From the NCBI RefSeq assembly GCF_905175385.1, contig NZ_HG992749.1, positions 2,728,001 through 2,792,000 on the forward strand: a stretch of DNA of 64,000 nt, in the 5' to 3' direction. The notes under the pieces are model-generated. The model was not told the DNA's origin. It made no database searches and was given only the letters and a program-made list of their open reading frames with translations. This document shows, piece after piece, positions 43,484 to 52,207 of the stretch. The position numbers were made by a program, and so were the translations under genes. This DNA comes from Vibrio sp. B1FLJ16. Its GTDB lineage: Bacteria; Pseudomonadota; Gammaproteobacteria; Enterobacterales; Vibrionaceae. Position 1 is the stretch's first letter. The number at the start of each line of letters is the position of its first letter.

Positions 43484-43512
43484 ATTCTATGCAGCAGTGA
43501 GAGGTGTGTCAA
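43484..43512 (-). promoter_or_regulatory. Strong sigma-70 promoter of the str operon
   Basis: On the minus strand TTGACA (43507-43512) and TAGAAT (43484-43489) are 17 bp apart. This predicts a leader of about 75 nt before rpsL. Confidence 0.8.
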
Positions 43513-43582
43513 GAAATATACGGATCTTTTTTGTCCAATTAGAGTAATTCGTCCGTAAAGCGTTATCGACAGGAAATGAGGT

Positions 43583-43858
43583 TCAATCCCAGGTCAGGGA
43601 TTTCTCTTGGTTTGCAGTTAATTGAACGAAGCCCTGGTAATTAACGACTGTAACAGACGGGCTGATTCGATTTACCATACCACGAGCCTGAATGTCGCTC
43701 TCTAGCACATATACGTTGCTGTGTTTAACCTTGCTGAACGCTTGATGCTGCGGATTTGCAGCGTACACGGCATCTTCAATGAGTAAGAGGTCATCTTGCT
43801 CACTACACAATGCTAAGGCATCTTCTAAGGCGGAGACGGTTTTGATGATATGTAACAT
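43583..43858 (-). CDS. tusB: Sulfurtransferase TusB
   Basis: TusB is part of the TusBCD complex that relays sulfur for 2-thiouridine at tRNA wobble positions. The 91-aa protein starts MLHIIKTVSALEDALAL and contains LLLIEDAVYAA, as in DsrH/TusB. It lies 7 bp after tusC. Like other TusB proteins it has no catalytic cysteine of its own that I can identify. Confidence 0.92.
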   Translation of the reverse strand: MLHIIKTVSALEDALALCSEQDDLLLIEDAVYAANPQHQAFSKVKHSNVYVLESDIQARGMVNRISPSVTVVNYQGFVQLTANQEKSLTWD

Positions 43859-43865
43859 AACGTCC

Positions 43866-44222
43866 TCAGAATGACAGGAGTTTGCCTGCTTGCTGCAGTT
43901 TCTCTTTCACTTGCTCAAGCGTTAATGCCTGAGCATCAATAACCAGGTCAGCTTTTGCTAGCCCCCGCTGTGCCAGTGAATAAGAACAAACGAACACTTT
44001 CTCGATATCATACAAATCAAACAGTTTGAGCATGGGTGCGTAATCTTTGCTTAGAATGGCACTTGGGTCTTGCCCCAGCAAAAGCTGGTAGACGCCGTCT
44101 CCGGTAAAGATCACGCTTATATCTTCGCAATAGGCGGAAGCAGCCAGCAGAGCATCAACGCCCTCGCGTCCGGAAGATTGCCCATGAGGCGCGCTGCGAA
44201 ATAGATAGGTTAACTGACTCAA
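43866..44222 (-). CDS. tusC: Sulfurtransferase TusC
   Basis: The 118-aa DsrF/TusC protein has [24 protein letters not shown] and [13 protein letters not shown]. The start is TTG 44222, overlapping the tusD stop, which suggests translational coupling; no ATG fits the conserved N-terminus. It is the middle gene of tusDCB. Confidence 0.92.
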   Translation of the reverse strand: MSQLTYLFRSAPHGQSSGREGVDALLAASAYCEDISVIFTGDGVYQLLLGQDPSAILSKDYAPMLKLFDLYDIEKVFVCSYSLAQRGLAKADLVIDAQALTLEQVKEKLQQAGKLLSF

Positions 44223-44614
44223 AACTGCACCACTCTGTCCTGGACTAACATCGCTTCGGCTAAACTGCCTAATCCTGCCTGAGAAAACCCCTGCGCCAAG
44301 TTGTTTTGAATTAACCCGTGCTGGTTAGCTTCGTCTTCACTGATAATCCCCCGTCGCAGCGCTGCTGCCACACAGGTCTCAAGGCGCACGTTATGTTCTT
44401 CTGCTAAGTTTTGCCATGCTTTATTGAGATCGAACTCATCGTTTGCAGGGACACTCAGCGCACTGCCGTTCGTCACACCATCTTGATAAAAGAACACACT
44501 GACTAAGGTGTGCCCCTGTTCAACGACGGCCTTGGCAAACTGATAGGCACTGCGAGCAGACTGGCTCCCGTATACCGAACCATTAACAACTAACGTGTAG
44601 GTTAATCCACTCAC
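44219..44614 (-). CDS. tusD: Sulfurtransferase TusD
   Basis: TusD is the catalytic subunit of TusBCD. The 131-aa DsrE-family protein has the sulfur-accepting cysteine in [13 protein letters not shown] (C81 here). It starts at GTG 44614, directly after the yheO-like gene, whose stop is 3 bp away. The 4-bp overlap with tusC supports an operon. Confidence 0.93.
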   Translation of the reverse strand: MSGLTYTLVVNGSVYGSQSARSAYQFAKAVVEQGHTLVSVFFYQDGVTNGSALSVPANDEFDLNKAWQNLAEEHNVRLETCVAAALRRGIISEDEANQHGLIQNNLAQGFSQAGLGSLAEAMLVQDRVVQF

Positions 44615-44616
44615 GC

Positions 44617-45333
44617 CTATTCATCCTCAGTTTTACGCTGACGGATATATAGGTAGACGGTGTGTTTAGAGATATTCAGACGATCAGCTACGCGGTTAAT
44701 CGCGTCTTTGATATCAAAAATACCTTTATCGTACAGCTCCATGACGATCTGACGGTTTTTGGTATTATTCGATACAGATTTATCTGCGTTAATCTCTTCT
44801 ATCGTACGCTCGACGGTTTGATCCACCAGCTCTTCAACGTCACTGGCAAAATTCACTGATGAAGCGGCTTCTTTCGCTTCTTGTGTTGGCATAAAAGACT
44901 GTAATACTTGTGAGAATGGCGCATCAAGGTTGACGTTAACACAAAGCAGGCCAATCACGCGGTTCTCACCGTTACGGATAGCGACCGTGATTGACTTCAT
45001 TAACACGCCGCCTTTTGCACGTGTGAAGTACGAACGTGAGAAGTTACGCTCAGATCCCTCAATGTCTTTAAGCATCTTCAGTGCTAAGTCAGTGATAGGT
45101 GAACCAACCTGTCGGCCGGTATTTTCACCATTGGCAATTTTAATCGCAGAGGTATTCAGATCTTCCAGAGAATGAAGAACGATTTCACAGAACGGACCAA
45201 TCAAGCTGGCAATACCGTCAACGACCGCTTCGTATGATCTCAAGATGATTTTATCGTGCTCGGTAAACGGCATCACGTGAACGGATTCCATTTCGAGCAG
45301 CATCTCTGCATTTAATGTTTCTGTAGTTGTCAT
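44617..45333 (-). CDS. YheO/DauR-type transcriptional regulator
   Basis: The 238-aa protein has an N-terminal PAS-like YheO domain (about 25-140, [17 protein letters not shown] and [17 protein letters not shown]). A C-terminal helix-turn-helix follows (about 190-233, [22 protein letters not shown]). The closest named relative is DauR, a repressor of D-arginine use, but the target here is unknown. It is the first gene of the yheO-tusDCB group, as in E. coli. Confidence 0.9.
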   Translation of the reverse strand: MTTTETLNAEMLLEMESVHVMPFTEHDKIILRSYEAVVDGIASLIGPFCEIVLHSLEDLNTSAIKIANGENTGRQVGSPITDLALKMLKDIEGSERNFSRSYFTRAKGGVLMKSITVAIRNGENRVIGLLCVNVNLDAPFSQVLQSFMPTQEAKEAASSVNFASDVEELVDQTVERTIEEINADKSVSNNTKNRQIVMELYDKGIFDIKDAINRVADRLNISKHTVYLYIRQRKTEDE

Positions 45334-45424
45334 AAGCCTTCGAGCGAAAAATCAACAAATTGGTGTAAGTTTATCAGAAAATTTGAAAATCAACCTAGCA
45401 AACTCTCCAACTAGTGACATGGAA

Positions 45425-45455
45425 CAAAAAAGGCTCGTTAAACGAGCCTTTTTTC
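45425..45455 (-). terminator. Terminator after fkpA
   Basis: Stem AAAAAGGCTCGT / ACGAGCCTTTTT with a 3-nt loop and T-run, 26 bp past the fkpA stop. Confidence 0.9.
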
Positions 45456-45480
45456 AATAAGTTAGCTTAATCCTTTCAGA

Positions 45481-46260
45481 TTACTCTGCTTTGTCATTCT
45501 CTACTTTTAACAGCTCAACTTCGAATACCAGCGTTGAGTTAGCAGGAATGCTTGGTGTGTCCTGGTCACCGTAAGCCAGCTCTGGCGGGATAACGAACTT
45601 GAACTTAGAACCTACAGGCATTAACTGTACACCTTCTGTCCAACCAGGGATAACACGATTCAGAGGGAATGTAGCTGGTTCGCCACGATCGTATGAACTG
45701 TCAAACTGAGTACCGTCAATCAATGTACCTTTGTAGTGAACCTGTACTGTGTCAGTATCTTTTGGCTGCTCACCTTCAGCTGGCGTGATCACTTGGTAAA
45801 GTAGACCTGTGTCAGTTTTCACTACACCTTCTTGCTTCTCAAAATCAGCGCGGAAGTCATCGCCTGCTTTCTTCGCGGCTGCTGCTTTTTCTGCTGCTTG
45901 TGCCTGCATCTTCTCAGCAACACGCTTGTCTAGAAGTTCTAATGCAGCGCGGGTTTCTTCTTCATTTAGCTCTGCACTACCTTTGAATACATCTTCGATA
46001 CCTTTAAGAACAAGGTCTTTGTTCAGATCGATGCCGATTTCGCTTGGCTTCTCAATACTAGTACTCAGGTAGTTAGCAAATGAAACACCAATTGCGTAAG
46101 CCGCTTTGTCATCGTCGGTTTTAAAGTGGACTGCTTTGCCGGTTTCTGCCTGAACTTGCTCTGCCTGAGGTGCTGCTTCTGTTTTGGTTTCTTCTTTCTG
46201 ACAACCTACCGCCAGCATAACTGTTGCTGCAAGTAGTGACACTTTTAAAACTGATTTCAT
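45481..46260 (-). CDS. fkpA: FKBP-type peptidyl-prolyl isomerase FkpA
   Basis: FkpA is an envelope chaperone that isomerises proline bonds. The 259 aa have a signal peptide ending LAVGC, so this copy is probably a lipoprotein, unlike soluble E. coli FkpA. An N-terminal helical dimerisation domain follows (about 45-145). The FKBP domain (about 150-255) has VQVHYKGTLIDGTQFDSSYDRG and IPANSTLVFEVELL. ATG 46260 gives the signal peptide directly. A terminator follows. Confidence 0.94.
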   Translation of the reverse strand: MKSVLKVSLLAATVMLAVGCQKEETKTEAAPQAEQVQAETGKAVHFKTDDDKAAYAIGVSFANYLSTSIEKPSEIGIDLNKDLVLKGIEDVFKGSAELNEEETRAALELLDKRVAEKMQAQAAEKAAAAKKAGDDFRADFEKQEGVVKTDTGLLYQVITPAEGEQPKDTDTVQVHYKGTLIDGTQFDSSYDRGEPATFPLNRVIPGWTEGVQLMPVGSKFKFVIPPELAYGDQDTPSIPANSTLVFEVELLKVENDKAE

Positions 46261-46385
46261 TAAATTCTCCCAATAATGGCTTCGCCATTGGTTGTTGTGC
46301 ACAAATCTTCCATGAGACTGGTGAAGACAATCGTTATACCAATATACTAGCTATATGTCTTAAGACACAAACCGGATTATTAGAT

Positions 46386-47375
46386 GTGATACAAAGAATT
46401 TCTCATTTATTCCTATATTTAATTGTCATCACCACGTTAAATGGTTGCTTTTTTACCGGGTCTGAAGTGCAACGCTGGCCACTTGAACCGCAAGGTTCAA
46501 CCAGTTTTGCTCTGAGCCGAGACGGACGATTTGCTCTGCTCTATTCAGGACAAGATCACTTAGTTTTGTGGGATCTTGAGCAAAATAAGCGGTTAGCTCA
46601 GCTTGGCGAACTTGATGCTGACGCTAATGTCGTGTCGCATATTCGCATCTCAGATAACGGCCGTTTTGCCGTAACCGCAGGTCAGATGAACTTCGCCGTG
46701 TGGGATCTCGGCTGGACACAAGCCACAGGCCTTTGGTCTGTTTCAGACGCATTGATCCGCGATGTTGATATCACCAGTAACGGCGAACAAGTGTTGCTCG
46801 GTCTCTCAAACGGCAAAGCAATTTATGTCAACTTAGTCACCGGACGGCGTTTAGAGTTCCTTGCTCACCAAGAAAAAGTCAACACCGTTGCGATATCGCC
46901 CAATGGCCGATTTGCCCTCACTGGCGGTAATGATTATAAAGCTTACCTCTGGGATACTGAGTCAGGACAGATTCTAAGGACCTTTGAGCATGAGCATAGA
47001 GTTGTGCGCGTGGCTCTGCAGCGCGATGGCAAGCTGGCCATGAGCTCAGACGGCGGTAACCAGGCTATTATCTGGAATTTGGAAACTGGGGAAGAAATCG
47101 CGCAGCTGCGTAGCTGGTCTCGTCAGCTGATTTTCTCAACTGCCCGCTTCTCTGATGACGGCTCGCAATTGGTCACGGGAAGCCCTTCTGGTCGCGTATC
47201 CGTGTGGGATACTCAAAGCGGAAAGCAAGTAGATGTGTTCGAAGTCGAGCCGAAAAAAGATACTCGCCCTCCTCGTGCGGTCGTGTATGATGCAGCCTTT
47301 GATTCCAAGCAACGTGTAATTACTGCCACCTCCGCAGGCATCGCCCAGGCTTGGCAGCTAGAGACCGGATCATGA
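46386..47375 (+). CDS. WD40-repeat lipoprotein
   Basis: The 329 aa start at GTG 46386, the only in-frame start that places the signal peptide (ISHLFLYLIVITTLNGC) at the N-terminus. The lipobox LNGC follows. Seven WD40 units come next, ending in motifs such as LVLWDLE, FAVWDLG, AYLWDTE, AIIWNLE, VSVWDTQ and AQAWQLE, enough for a seven-bladed propeller. It is coupled to slyX by an ATGA overlap and diverges from fkpA. Function unknown; likely an envelope scaffold. Confidence 0.85.
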   Translation: MIQRISHLFLYLIVITTLNGCFFTGSEVQRWPLEPQGSTSFALSRDGRFALLYSGQDHLVLWDLEQNKRLAQLGELDADANVVSHIRISDNGRFAVTAGQMNFAVWDLGWTQATGLWSVSDALIRDVDITSNGEQVLLGLSNGKAIYVNLVTGRRLEFLAHQEKVNTVAISPNGRFALTGGNDYKAYLWDTESGQILRTFEHEHRVVRVALQRDGKLAMSSDGGNQAIIWNLETGEEIAQLRSWSRQLIFSTARFSDDGSQLVTGSPSGRVSVWDTQSGKQVDVFEVEPKKDTRPPRAVVYDAAFDSKQRVITATSAGIAQAWQLETGS

Positions 47376-47599
47376 CAGAAAAACTTATTCAGCAACTGGA
47401 AGCGCGTATTAATGACCTTGAGTGTCAGGCCGCCTTCCAAGAACAGACCATTGAAGATCTGAACGAAGCGTTATCTCAGCAGCAACTGCTGATCACTAAG
47501 ATGCAAGATCAGATGAAGTACGTAGTGGGTAAAGTGAAAAATATGGATTCGTCAAATATGGAAGATCCAGCCAATGAACCGCCGCCGCCACACTACTGA
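47372..47599 (+). CDS. slyX: SlyX family protein
   Basis: The 75-aa protein is a coiled coil (MTEKLIQQLEARINDLECQ) with a proline-rich end PANEPPPPHY, typical of SlyX. ATG 47372 overlaps the stop of the WD40 gene by 4 bp. SlyX function is not known. Confidence 0.92.
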   Translation: MTEKLIQQLEARINDLECQAAFQEQTIEDLNEALSQQQLLITKMQDQMKYVVGKVKNMDSSNMEDPANEPPPPHY

Positions 47600-47614
47600 T
47601 GTTTAATCATAATA

Positions 47615-47643
47615 TATAAAGCCCAGCTCTTGCTGGGCTTTAT
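47615..47643. terminator. Bidirectional terminator between slyX and the isoaspartyl peptidase
   Basis: Stem TATAAAGCCCAGC / GCTGGGCTTTATA around loop TCTT between convergent genes. Confidence 0.85.
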
Positions 47644-47659
47644 ATTTTCGGTCATAAGA

Positions 47660-48601
47660 CTAATCGTCAGCGTAGATTTTGACGCTCAATTCGCCTTGCG
47701 TGTTGATGCCGGCCCGGTACATACCGGAGCTGTTCATTGCAAAATGAAGTTCCCCCTGCGCATCGATGGCAATCAAACCGCCTTCTCCGCCCATGGTTTT
47801 TAGCTCTCCCTGAATCACACTCTCACACGCAGTATGTACATCTTCTCTGAGGTAACGAATTCTCGCAGCAACATCTTCTGCCACACGTTTGCGAATGAAG
47901 AACTCACCGACACCTGTCGTTGAAACTGCCACCACGCCATTCTCTGCCACGGTGCCACAACCAATCAACGCGGAGTCACCAACCCGCCCGTATTTTTTAT
48001 TGGTAACACCGCCAGTACTTGTGGCCGCTGCAAGATTACCATGCTGATCCAGTGCTACTGCGCCGACAGTTCCGTGCTTACGGTCATCCGGATAACGGGA
48101 TTCAGAAAGCGCGAACTCCCCTTTCTCACGCATCGACAGTAACTGCTCATAACGACGATCCGTAAAGAAATAATCCTGCTCGGTGTATTGGTGGCCATGC
48201 TCAAAAGCGAATTTTTCTGCCCCTTCACCGGCTAACAGCACATGATTGCTGTTTTGCATCACGTCACGAGCCAGTTCAATGGGGTTTTTAATATGCCTTA
48301 CGCCCGCCACCGCACCTGCGGAAAGATTTTTACCGTCCATTACAGAGGCATCCATCTCAACCATTTCATTGTGCGTCAGCACGGAACCTTTACCGGCATT
48401 GAAGTGAGGCGAATCTTCCAGCACTTTGACCGCAGTAACCACCGCATCAAGTGCCTCTCCGCCGCTGGACAATATTTGATGACCCGCTTTTACCGCAACT
48501 TCTAAATCCGCCAAGATGGATTGCTGAAGTGTATCGCTCATTTGTTCACGTAAGATGGTGCCAGCGCCACCATGAATGGCGATGGAGAAAGGTTTGTTCA
48601 T
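47660..48601 (-). CDS. iaaA: Isoaspartyl peptidase / plant-type L-asparaginase
   Basis: This Ntn-hydrolase cleaves isoaspartyl dipeptides and has some asparaginase activity. The 313-aa precursor should self-cleave before the threonine in DDRKHGTVGAVALD (about 178), giving alpha and beta chains. Other family marks are IAIHGGAGTIL and NAGKGSVLT. It is not part of the usual E. coli slyX-slyD block, so it appears as an insertion between them. Confidence 0.94.
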   Translation of the reverse strand: MNKPFSIAIHGGAGTILREQMSDTLQQSILADLEVAVKAGHQILSSGGEALDAVVTAVKVLEDSPHFNAGKGSVLTHNEMVEMDASVMDGKNLSAGAVAGVRHIKNPIELARDVMQNSNHVLLAGEGAEKFAFEHGHQYTEQDYFFTDRRYEQLLSMREKGEFALSESRYPDDRKHGTVGAVALDQHGNLAAATSTGGVTNKKYGRVGDSALIGCGTVAENGVVAVSTTGVGEFFIRKRVAEDVAARIRYLREDVHTACESVIQGELKTMGGEGGLIAIDAQGELHFAMNSSGMYRAGINTQGELSVKIYADD

Positions 48602-48652
48602 AGCATTTTTCCAACGACTGTTCTTTGTGCAACTAAACCGCAGATAAACAAA

Positions 48653-48681
48653 AAGCGCAAGCTGAACATCAACTTGCGCTT
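48653..48681 (-). terminator. Terminator after slyD
   Basis: AAGCGCAAG / CTTGCGCTT stem with a T-run on the minus strand, just past slyD. Confidence 0.8.
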
Positions 48682-48726
48682 CTGAAATCCCACAACTAGA
48701 TAAAATTATCTAGTGTTGGTTGCGAA

Positions 48727-49296
48727 TTAGTGAGAACCGCAACCGCCGCCGCCACAACATTCGTGGTCGTCGCCTTTCTCTTCGCCACCACAGCAGCCGC
48801 CTTCATGATCATGGTCGTGACCACAACCACCAGCTTGGTGAACATGACCGTGTTCGATTTCTTCAGCAGTTGCTTCGCGCGTTGCTACTACTTCAACTTC
48901 GAATGTTAGCGTTTGGCCAGCTAGCATGTGGTTGCCGTCTACTACAACTTCGTCGCCATCAACTTCAGTTACTTCTACAGGAATTGGACCTTGGTCAGTA
49001 TCAGCAAGGAAACGCATGCCAACTTCGATTTGGTCAACACCCTGGAATACTTCTGCCGGAACGCGCTGAACCATAGCATCGTTGTGCTCACCGTAAGCAT
49101 CTTCAGGAGCTACCGTTGCAGAAAACTTGTCGCCAGCCACTTTGCCTTCAAGTTCTTTTTCAAGACCAGTGATCAGGTTGTTGTGACCGTGAAGGTAATC
49201 CAGAGGCGCTTCAGTTGTTGACTGATCAACAACTACACCGTCTTCCAACATTACTTTGTATGCAAGGCTTGCAACAACGTTCTTTTCAATTTTCAT
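48727..49296 (-). CDS. slyD: FKBP-type isomerase and metallochaperone SlyD
   Basis: SlyD combines prolyl isomerase and chaperone activity with nickel binding for hydrogenase and other enzymes. The 189 aa have the FKBP core (VASLAYKVMLEDG and APLDYLHGHNNLI) with an IF-domain insert. A tail rich in His, Cys and Gly (about 150-189) binds metal. The order slyD-yheV-kefB is as in E. coli, read leftwards. Confidence 0.96.
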   Translation of the reverse strand: MKIEKNVVASLAYKVMLEDGVVVDQSTTEAPLDYLHGHNNLITGLEKELEGKVAGDKFSATVAPEDAYGEHNDAMVQRVPAEVFQGVDQIEVGMRFLADTDQGPIPVEVTEVDGDEVVVDGNHMLAGQTLTFEVEVVATREATAEEIEHGHVHQAGGCGHDHDHEGGCCGGEEKGDDHECCGGGGCGSH

Positions 49297-49384
49297 ACTA
49301 ACTCCAGAGAGATTAACTGACTTAACCTAAATGGGGTTAAGCACTGAGATGGTAGTATTATGGGGATCTATTACTGAGATTCAA

Positions 49385-49585
49385 TTATTCCGGCTTAAAA
49401 ATACCGATCATTTCCTGCCCAGAGTGTTTATTTTTCTCTACAGATTGCGGTTTACGCTGCTCGGTGTAATCACACTCGACGCACTCCACTAATTCAATAT
49501 TATTTTCTATCCACCAGCGGAGGGTATCTTGCTGGCTGCATTGCGGACAACTTGCACCGGCAATAAAACGTTTCTTAATTTTCAC
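49385..49585 (-). CDS. yheV: YheV family zinc-ribbon protein
   Basis: The 66-aa protein starts at GTG 49585 with an AAGGAAG Shine-Dalgarno. It contains two CxxC pairs (ASCPQCSQ and ELVECVECDY), forming a likely zinc ribbon. It sits 33 bp after kefB and 88 bp before slyD, as in E. coli. Function not established. Confidence 0.88.
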   Translation of the reverse strand: MKIKKRFIAGASCPQCSQQDTLRWWIENNIELVECVECDYTEQRKPQSVEKNKHSGQEMIGIFKPE

Positions 49586-49618
49586 GTTACTTCCTTATCT
49601 TGAGCCTCGGCTCAAGTA

Positions 49619-51418
49619 CTACTTCCAATGATTGGGCGACTGATGATCGCTTTCCATTTCACGACCAAAAATTTCTTCGAGCTCTTTACGGGCTTCTTTC
49701 GCTCGTTGAGCGAGTTTCTTATCTTCACTGTGCTGAGGCAGCAAGTCTTTAAGCATAGCATTATCCAGCCGGCGAAAATGTGCTTCTGCCCGCTTTGCTT
49801 GATATGGATGCATGCCGAGTTGTACAAGTGTCTGGCGGCCAAGATCAAGTGCGCCGAGGAAGGTTTCACGCGAATAGTTCTGCACGTCATGACTCATCAG
49901 TTGATAGGCCTCGACCCTGCTTCGGGCGCGGGCGAGTAATTTGAGCTTGGGGAAATGCTTACGGCAGATATCGACGATTGCCATCACCTCATCCGGCGAG
50001 TCGGTACAAATCACCATAGCTTCCGCTTTATCGGCACCTGCAGCACGCAATAGATCAATCTGGGTTGCGTCACCATAAAACACCTTGTAACCGTACTTAC
50101 GCAGCAAGTGGATCTGGCTGGCATCACTTTCCAGAACCGTCACTTTAATTTTGTTGGCATACATCAGACGACCGACGATCTGACCAAAACGACCAAAGCC
50201 CGCAATGATAACCCGGGGACGACGATCAACCACATGACTGGTGACACTTTCTTCCTCCTGATTCAGCGTATGCGCGAACCACTTCTTTTGCCCCATCAGC
50301 AACAGAGGAGTGGTGACCATCGACAAACTGACCACCACCAACAGGAACGCCACCTGCTCTTTGGTTAAGATACCCTCCTGACTCGCAGCGGTAAAAATCA
50401 CAAACGCAAACTCACCGCCTTGACTCAATATGGCAGCCATACGACTGCGGGCTTTTTCCCTTACCCGGGCGGCTCGCGCTAAAGCGTACAATACCAGCCC
50501 TTTAACGGTAACTAACGCCAAAACTGCCGCCAAAATCTCCACAGGCTGTAAAACCAGTAAACCGAGGTTCACCGCCATACCTACGGCTATGAAAAACAGG
50601 CCAAGTAACAACCCTTTGAATGGTTCGATAGCAATTTCCAGTTCATGGCGGTATTCACTTTCTGCCAGCAGTACACCAGCCAAGAAAGTACCCAGCGCCA
50701 TCGACAAGCCAAGTTTTTGCATCACCACCGAGATACCAAGCACCACCAGCAGAGCTGCAACCGTAAAGAGTTCACGAACCCCACTCATCACCACAAAACG
50801 AAACAGCGGACGCAACAAAAAGTGACCACCGATCAATAGCCCGATAACGCTGGCTAGTACAGTCAGTACATCAAACCAGTTGCCAACACTCTGCTCTCCT
50901 GCCAGCAACGGCAATGCTGCCAGCATCGGGATCACAGCTATATCCTGAAACAACAGAACGGCGAAACCCGACTGGCCGGTCTCGGTGCCGTTTAAGCCCT
51001 GCTCATCAATCACCCGTAAAGCAATCGCAGTTGAGGACAATGCCAGCCCCATACCGATCACCAGACTGGTTTGCATGCTCAAACCGAACACAAGAATGAC
51101 AATGCTGCTGATCACTCCAGTGGTTACGACAACCTGAGCACCGCCAAGCCCTAAAATTGGCCCGCGCATCTGCCACAGTTTTTTCGGATTAAGTTCCAGA
51201 CCAATCAGGAACAGCAGTAATACCACTCCGAGCTCGGCAAAGTGCAAAATCGCATCCACATCGCTTATCAGCCCCAACCCCCAGGGCCCGATCAATACAC
51301 CAGCCAGCAGATAACCCAGAACCGAGCCCAAACCGAACCGCTGGGCAAGCGGCACTGCAATAACTGCAGCAGACAGAAAGACCACACTGCTCTGAAGAAA
51401 CTCACTGGTTACTGCCAT
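49619..51418 (-). CDS. kefB: Glutathione-regulated potassium efflux protein KefB
   Basis: KefB is a K+/H+ antiporter gated by glutathione adducts, protecting against electrophiles. The 599 aa have about 12 N-terminal membrane segments and a C-terminal RCK/TrkA_N domain (about 395-520, [16 protein letters not shown] and [14 protein letters not shown]). ATG 51418 overlaps the end of kefG by 17 bp. KefB and KefC are hard to separate; linkage to kefG and yheV favours KefB. Confidence 0.95.
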   Translation of the reverse strand: MAVTSEFLQSSVVFLSAAVIAVPLAQRFGLGSVLGYLLAGVLIGPWGLGLISDVDAILHFAELGVVLLLFLIGLELNPKKLWQMRGPILGLGGAQVVVTTGVISSIVILVFGLSMQTSLVIGMGLALSSTAIALRVIDEQGLNGTETGQSGFAVLLFQDIAVIPMLAALPLLAGEQSVGNWFDVLTVLASVIGLLIGGHFLLRPLFRFVVMSGVRELFTVAALLVVLGISVVMQKLGLSMALGTFLAGVLLAESEYRHELEIAIEPFKGLLLGLFFIAVGMAVNLGLLVLQPVEILAAVLALVTVKGLVLYALARAARVREKARSRMAAILSQGGEFAFVIFTAASQEGILTKEQVAFLLVVVSLSMVTTPLLLMGQKKWFAHTLNQEEESVTSHVVDRRPRVIIAGFGRFGQIVGRLMYANKIKVTVLESDASQIHLLRKYGYKVFYGDATQIDLLRAAGADKAEAMVICTDSPDEVMAIVDICRKHFPKLKLLARARSRVEAYQLMSHDVQNYSRETFLGALDLGRQTLVQLGMHPYQAKRAEAHFRRLDNAMLKDLLPQHSEDKKLAQRAKEARKELEEIFGREMESDHQSPNHWK

Positions 51419-51998
51419 GCTGAACTCCCTGTTCATTTGCTGCGTTCCAATCTCTCAGAGGATCGCCCAACCACTGACGATACTGCTCTGCATGCTCATA
51501 GCGCTCAATATCGGAGACATTACGCGACCAGTACAGCACCATAGGCTCAAGCCAGTGCATCTGACACAGAGCAGCAGTCAGCTCAAACGGCTGCAAGATC
51601 TGCTCTAACGGATATTTGTTGTAGCCTTTGGTACTGAACGCTTCTTCTTTGCCTCCTGTGGTGATGACACTGCGCCAGTACTTGCCTTTCAGCGCAGCTC
51701 CGTCACCGAAAGCAAACCCCTTACCCAGCACCCGGTCCAGCCACTCTTTTAACAGTGCCGGACAGGAATACATATAGAGAGGATGATGAAACACGATCAC
51801 TTCATGTTCCATCAAGAGTTCATGTTCGTAATTGATATCAATAAAGAAGTCCGGATAAGCACCGTACAAATCGTGCACCGTCACGTGCTCAAGTGACTCA
51901 ATTCGTTTGATCATCACCTGATTAGCAATCGAGTTTTGTGGCTCTGGGTGAGCATAAATGACCAGAACTCTTGGGGAAATTGACGGAGCAGCAGCCAA
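51402..51998 (-). CDS. kefG: Ancillary protein KefG of the Kef potassium efflux system
   Basis: KefG is a quinone-oxidoreductase-like protein required for KefB activity. The 198 aa have a flavodoxin-like fold with [28 protein letters not shown] and [19 protein letters not shown]. No ATG fits; TTG 51998 with AAGGA 7 nt upstream is preferred, with TTG 52034 as the alternative. It overlaps kefB. Confidence 0.92.
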   Translation of the reverse strand: MAAAPSISPRVLVIYAHPEPQNSIANQVMIKRIESLEHVTVHDLYGAYPDFFIDINYEHELLMEHEVIVFHHPLYMYSCPALLKEWLDRVLGKGFAFGDGAALKGKYWRSVITTGGKEEAFSTKGYNKYPLEQILQPFELTAALCQMHWLEPMVLYWSRNVSDIERYEHAEQYRQWLGDPLRDWNAANEQGVQHGSNQ

Positions 51999-52124
51999 AT
52001 GGTCGTCCTTGTAGTAATTTTTATCCGTTATCAAATTGTTATACTTTTTTGTACAGCATAATGCAATTCACGGTCAGAGATCGACTTTTCGCGCCAATAG
52101 CCCTACTATTCACGGCTAGATAAA

Positions 52125-52171
52125 TACCCAAGTGGCTTCAAAGATCATTGAGGTCACTTCGCTAAGTGACC
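52125..52171. repeat. Partial copy of the damX-aroB repeat with a perfect hairpin
   Basis: TACCCAAGTGGCTTCAAAG at 52125 matches the arm of the 9208-9285 element. A perfect stem GGTCACTT / AAGTGACC (52152-52171) follows, 37 bp before yheS. Confidence 0.4.
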
Positions 52172-52207
52172 AAGCAACGCGCATAGCGCAAAGTGAACGA
52201 CAACTTT

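Noticed and set aside
46224..46385. N-terminal extension of the WD40 lipoprotein from ATG 46224
   Set aside because: It would overlap the fkpA start region and put the signal peptide in the interior.
48720..49076. His/Arg/Leu-rich plus-strand frame over slyD
   Set aside because: Antisense reflection of the metal-binding repeat tail of SlyD.
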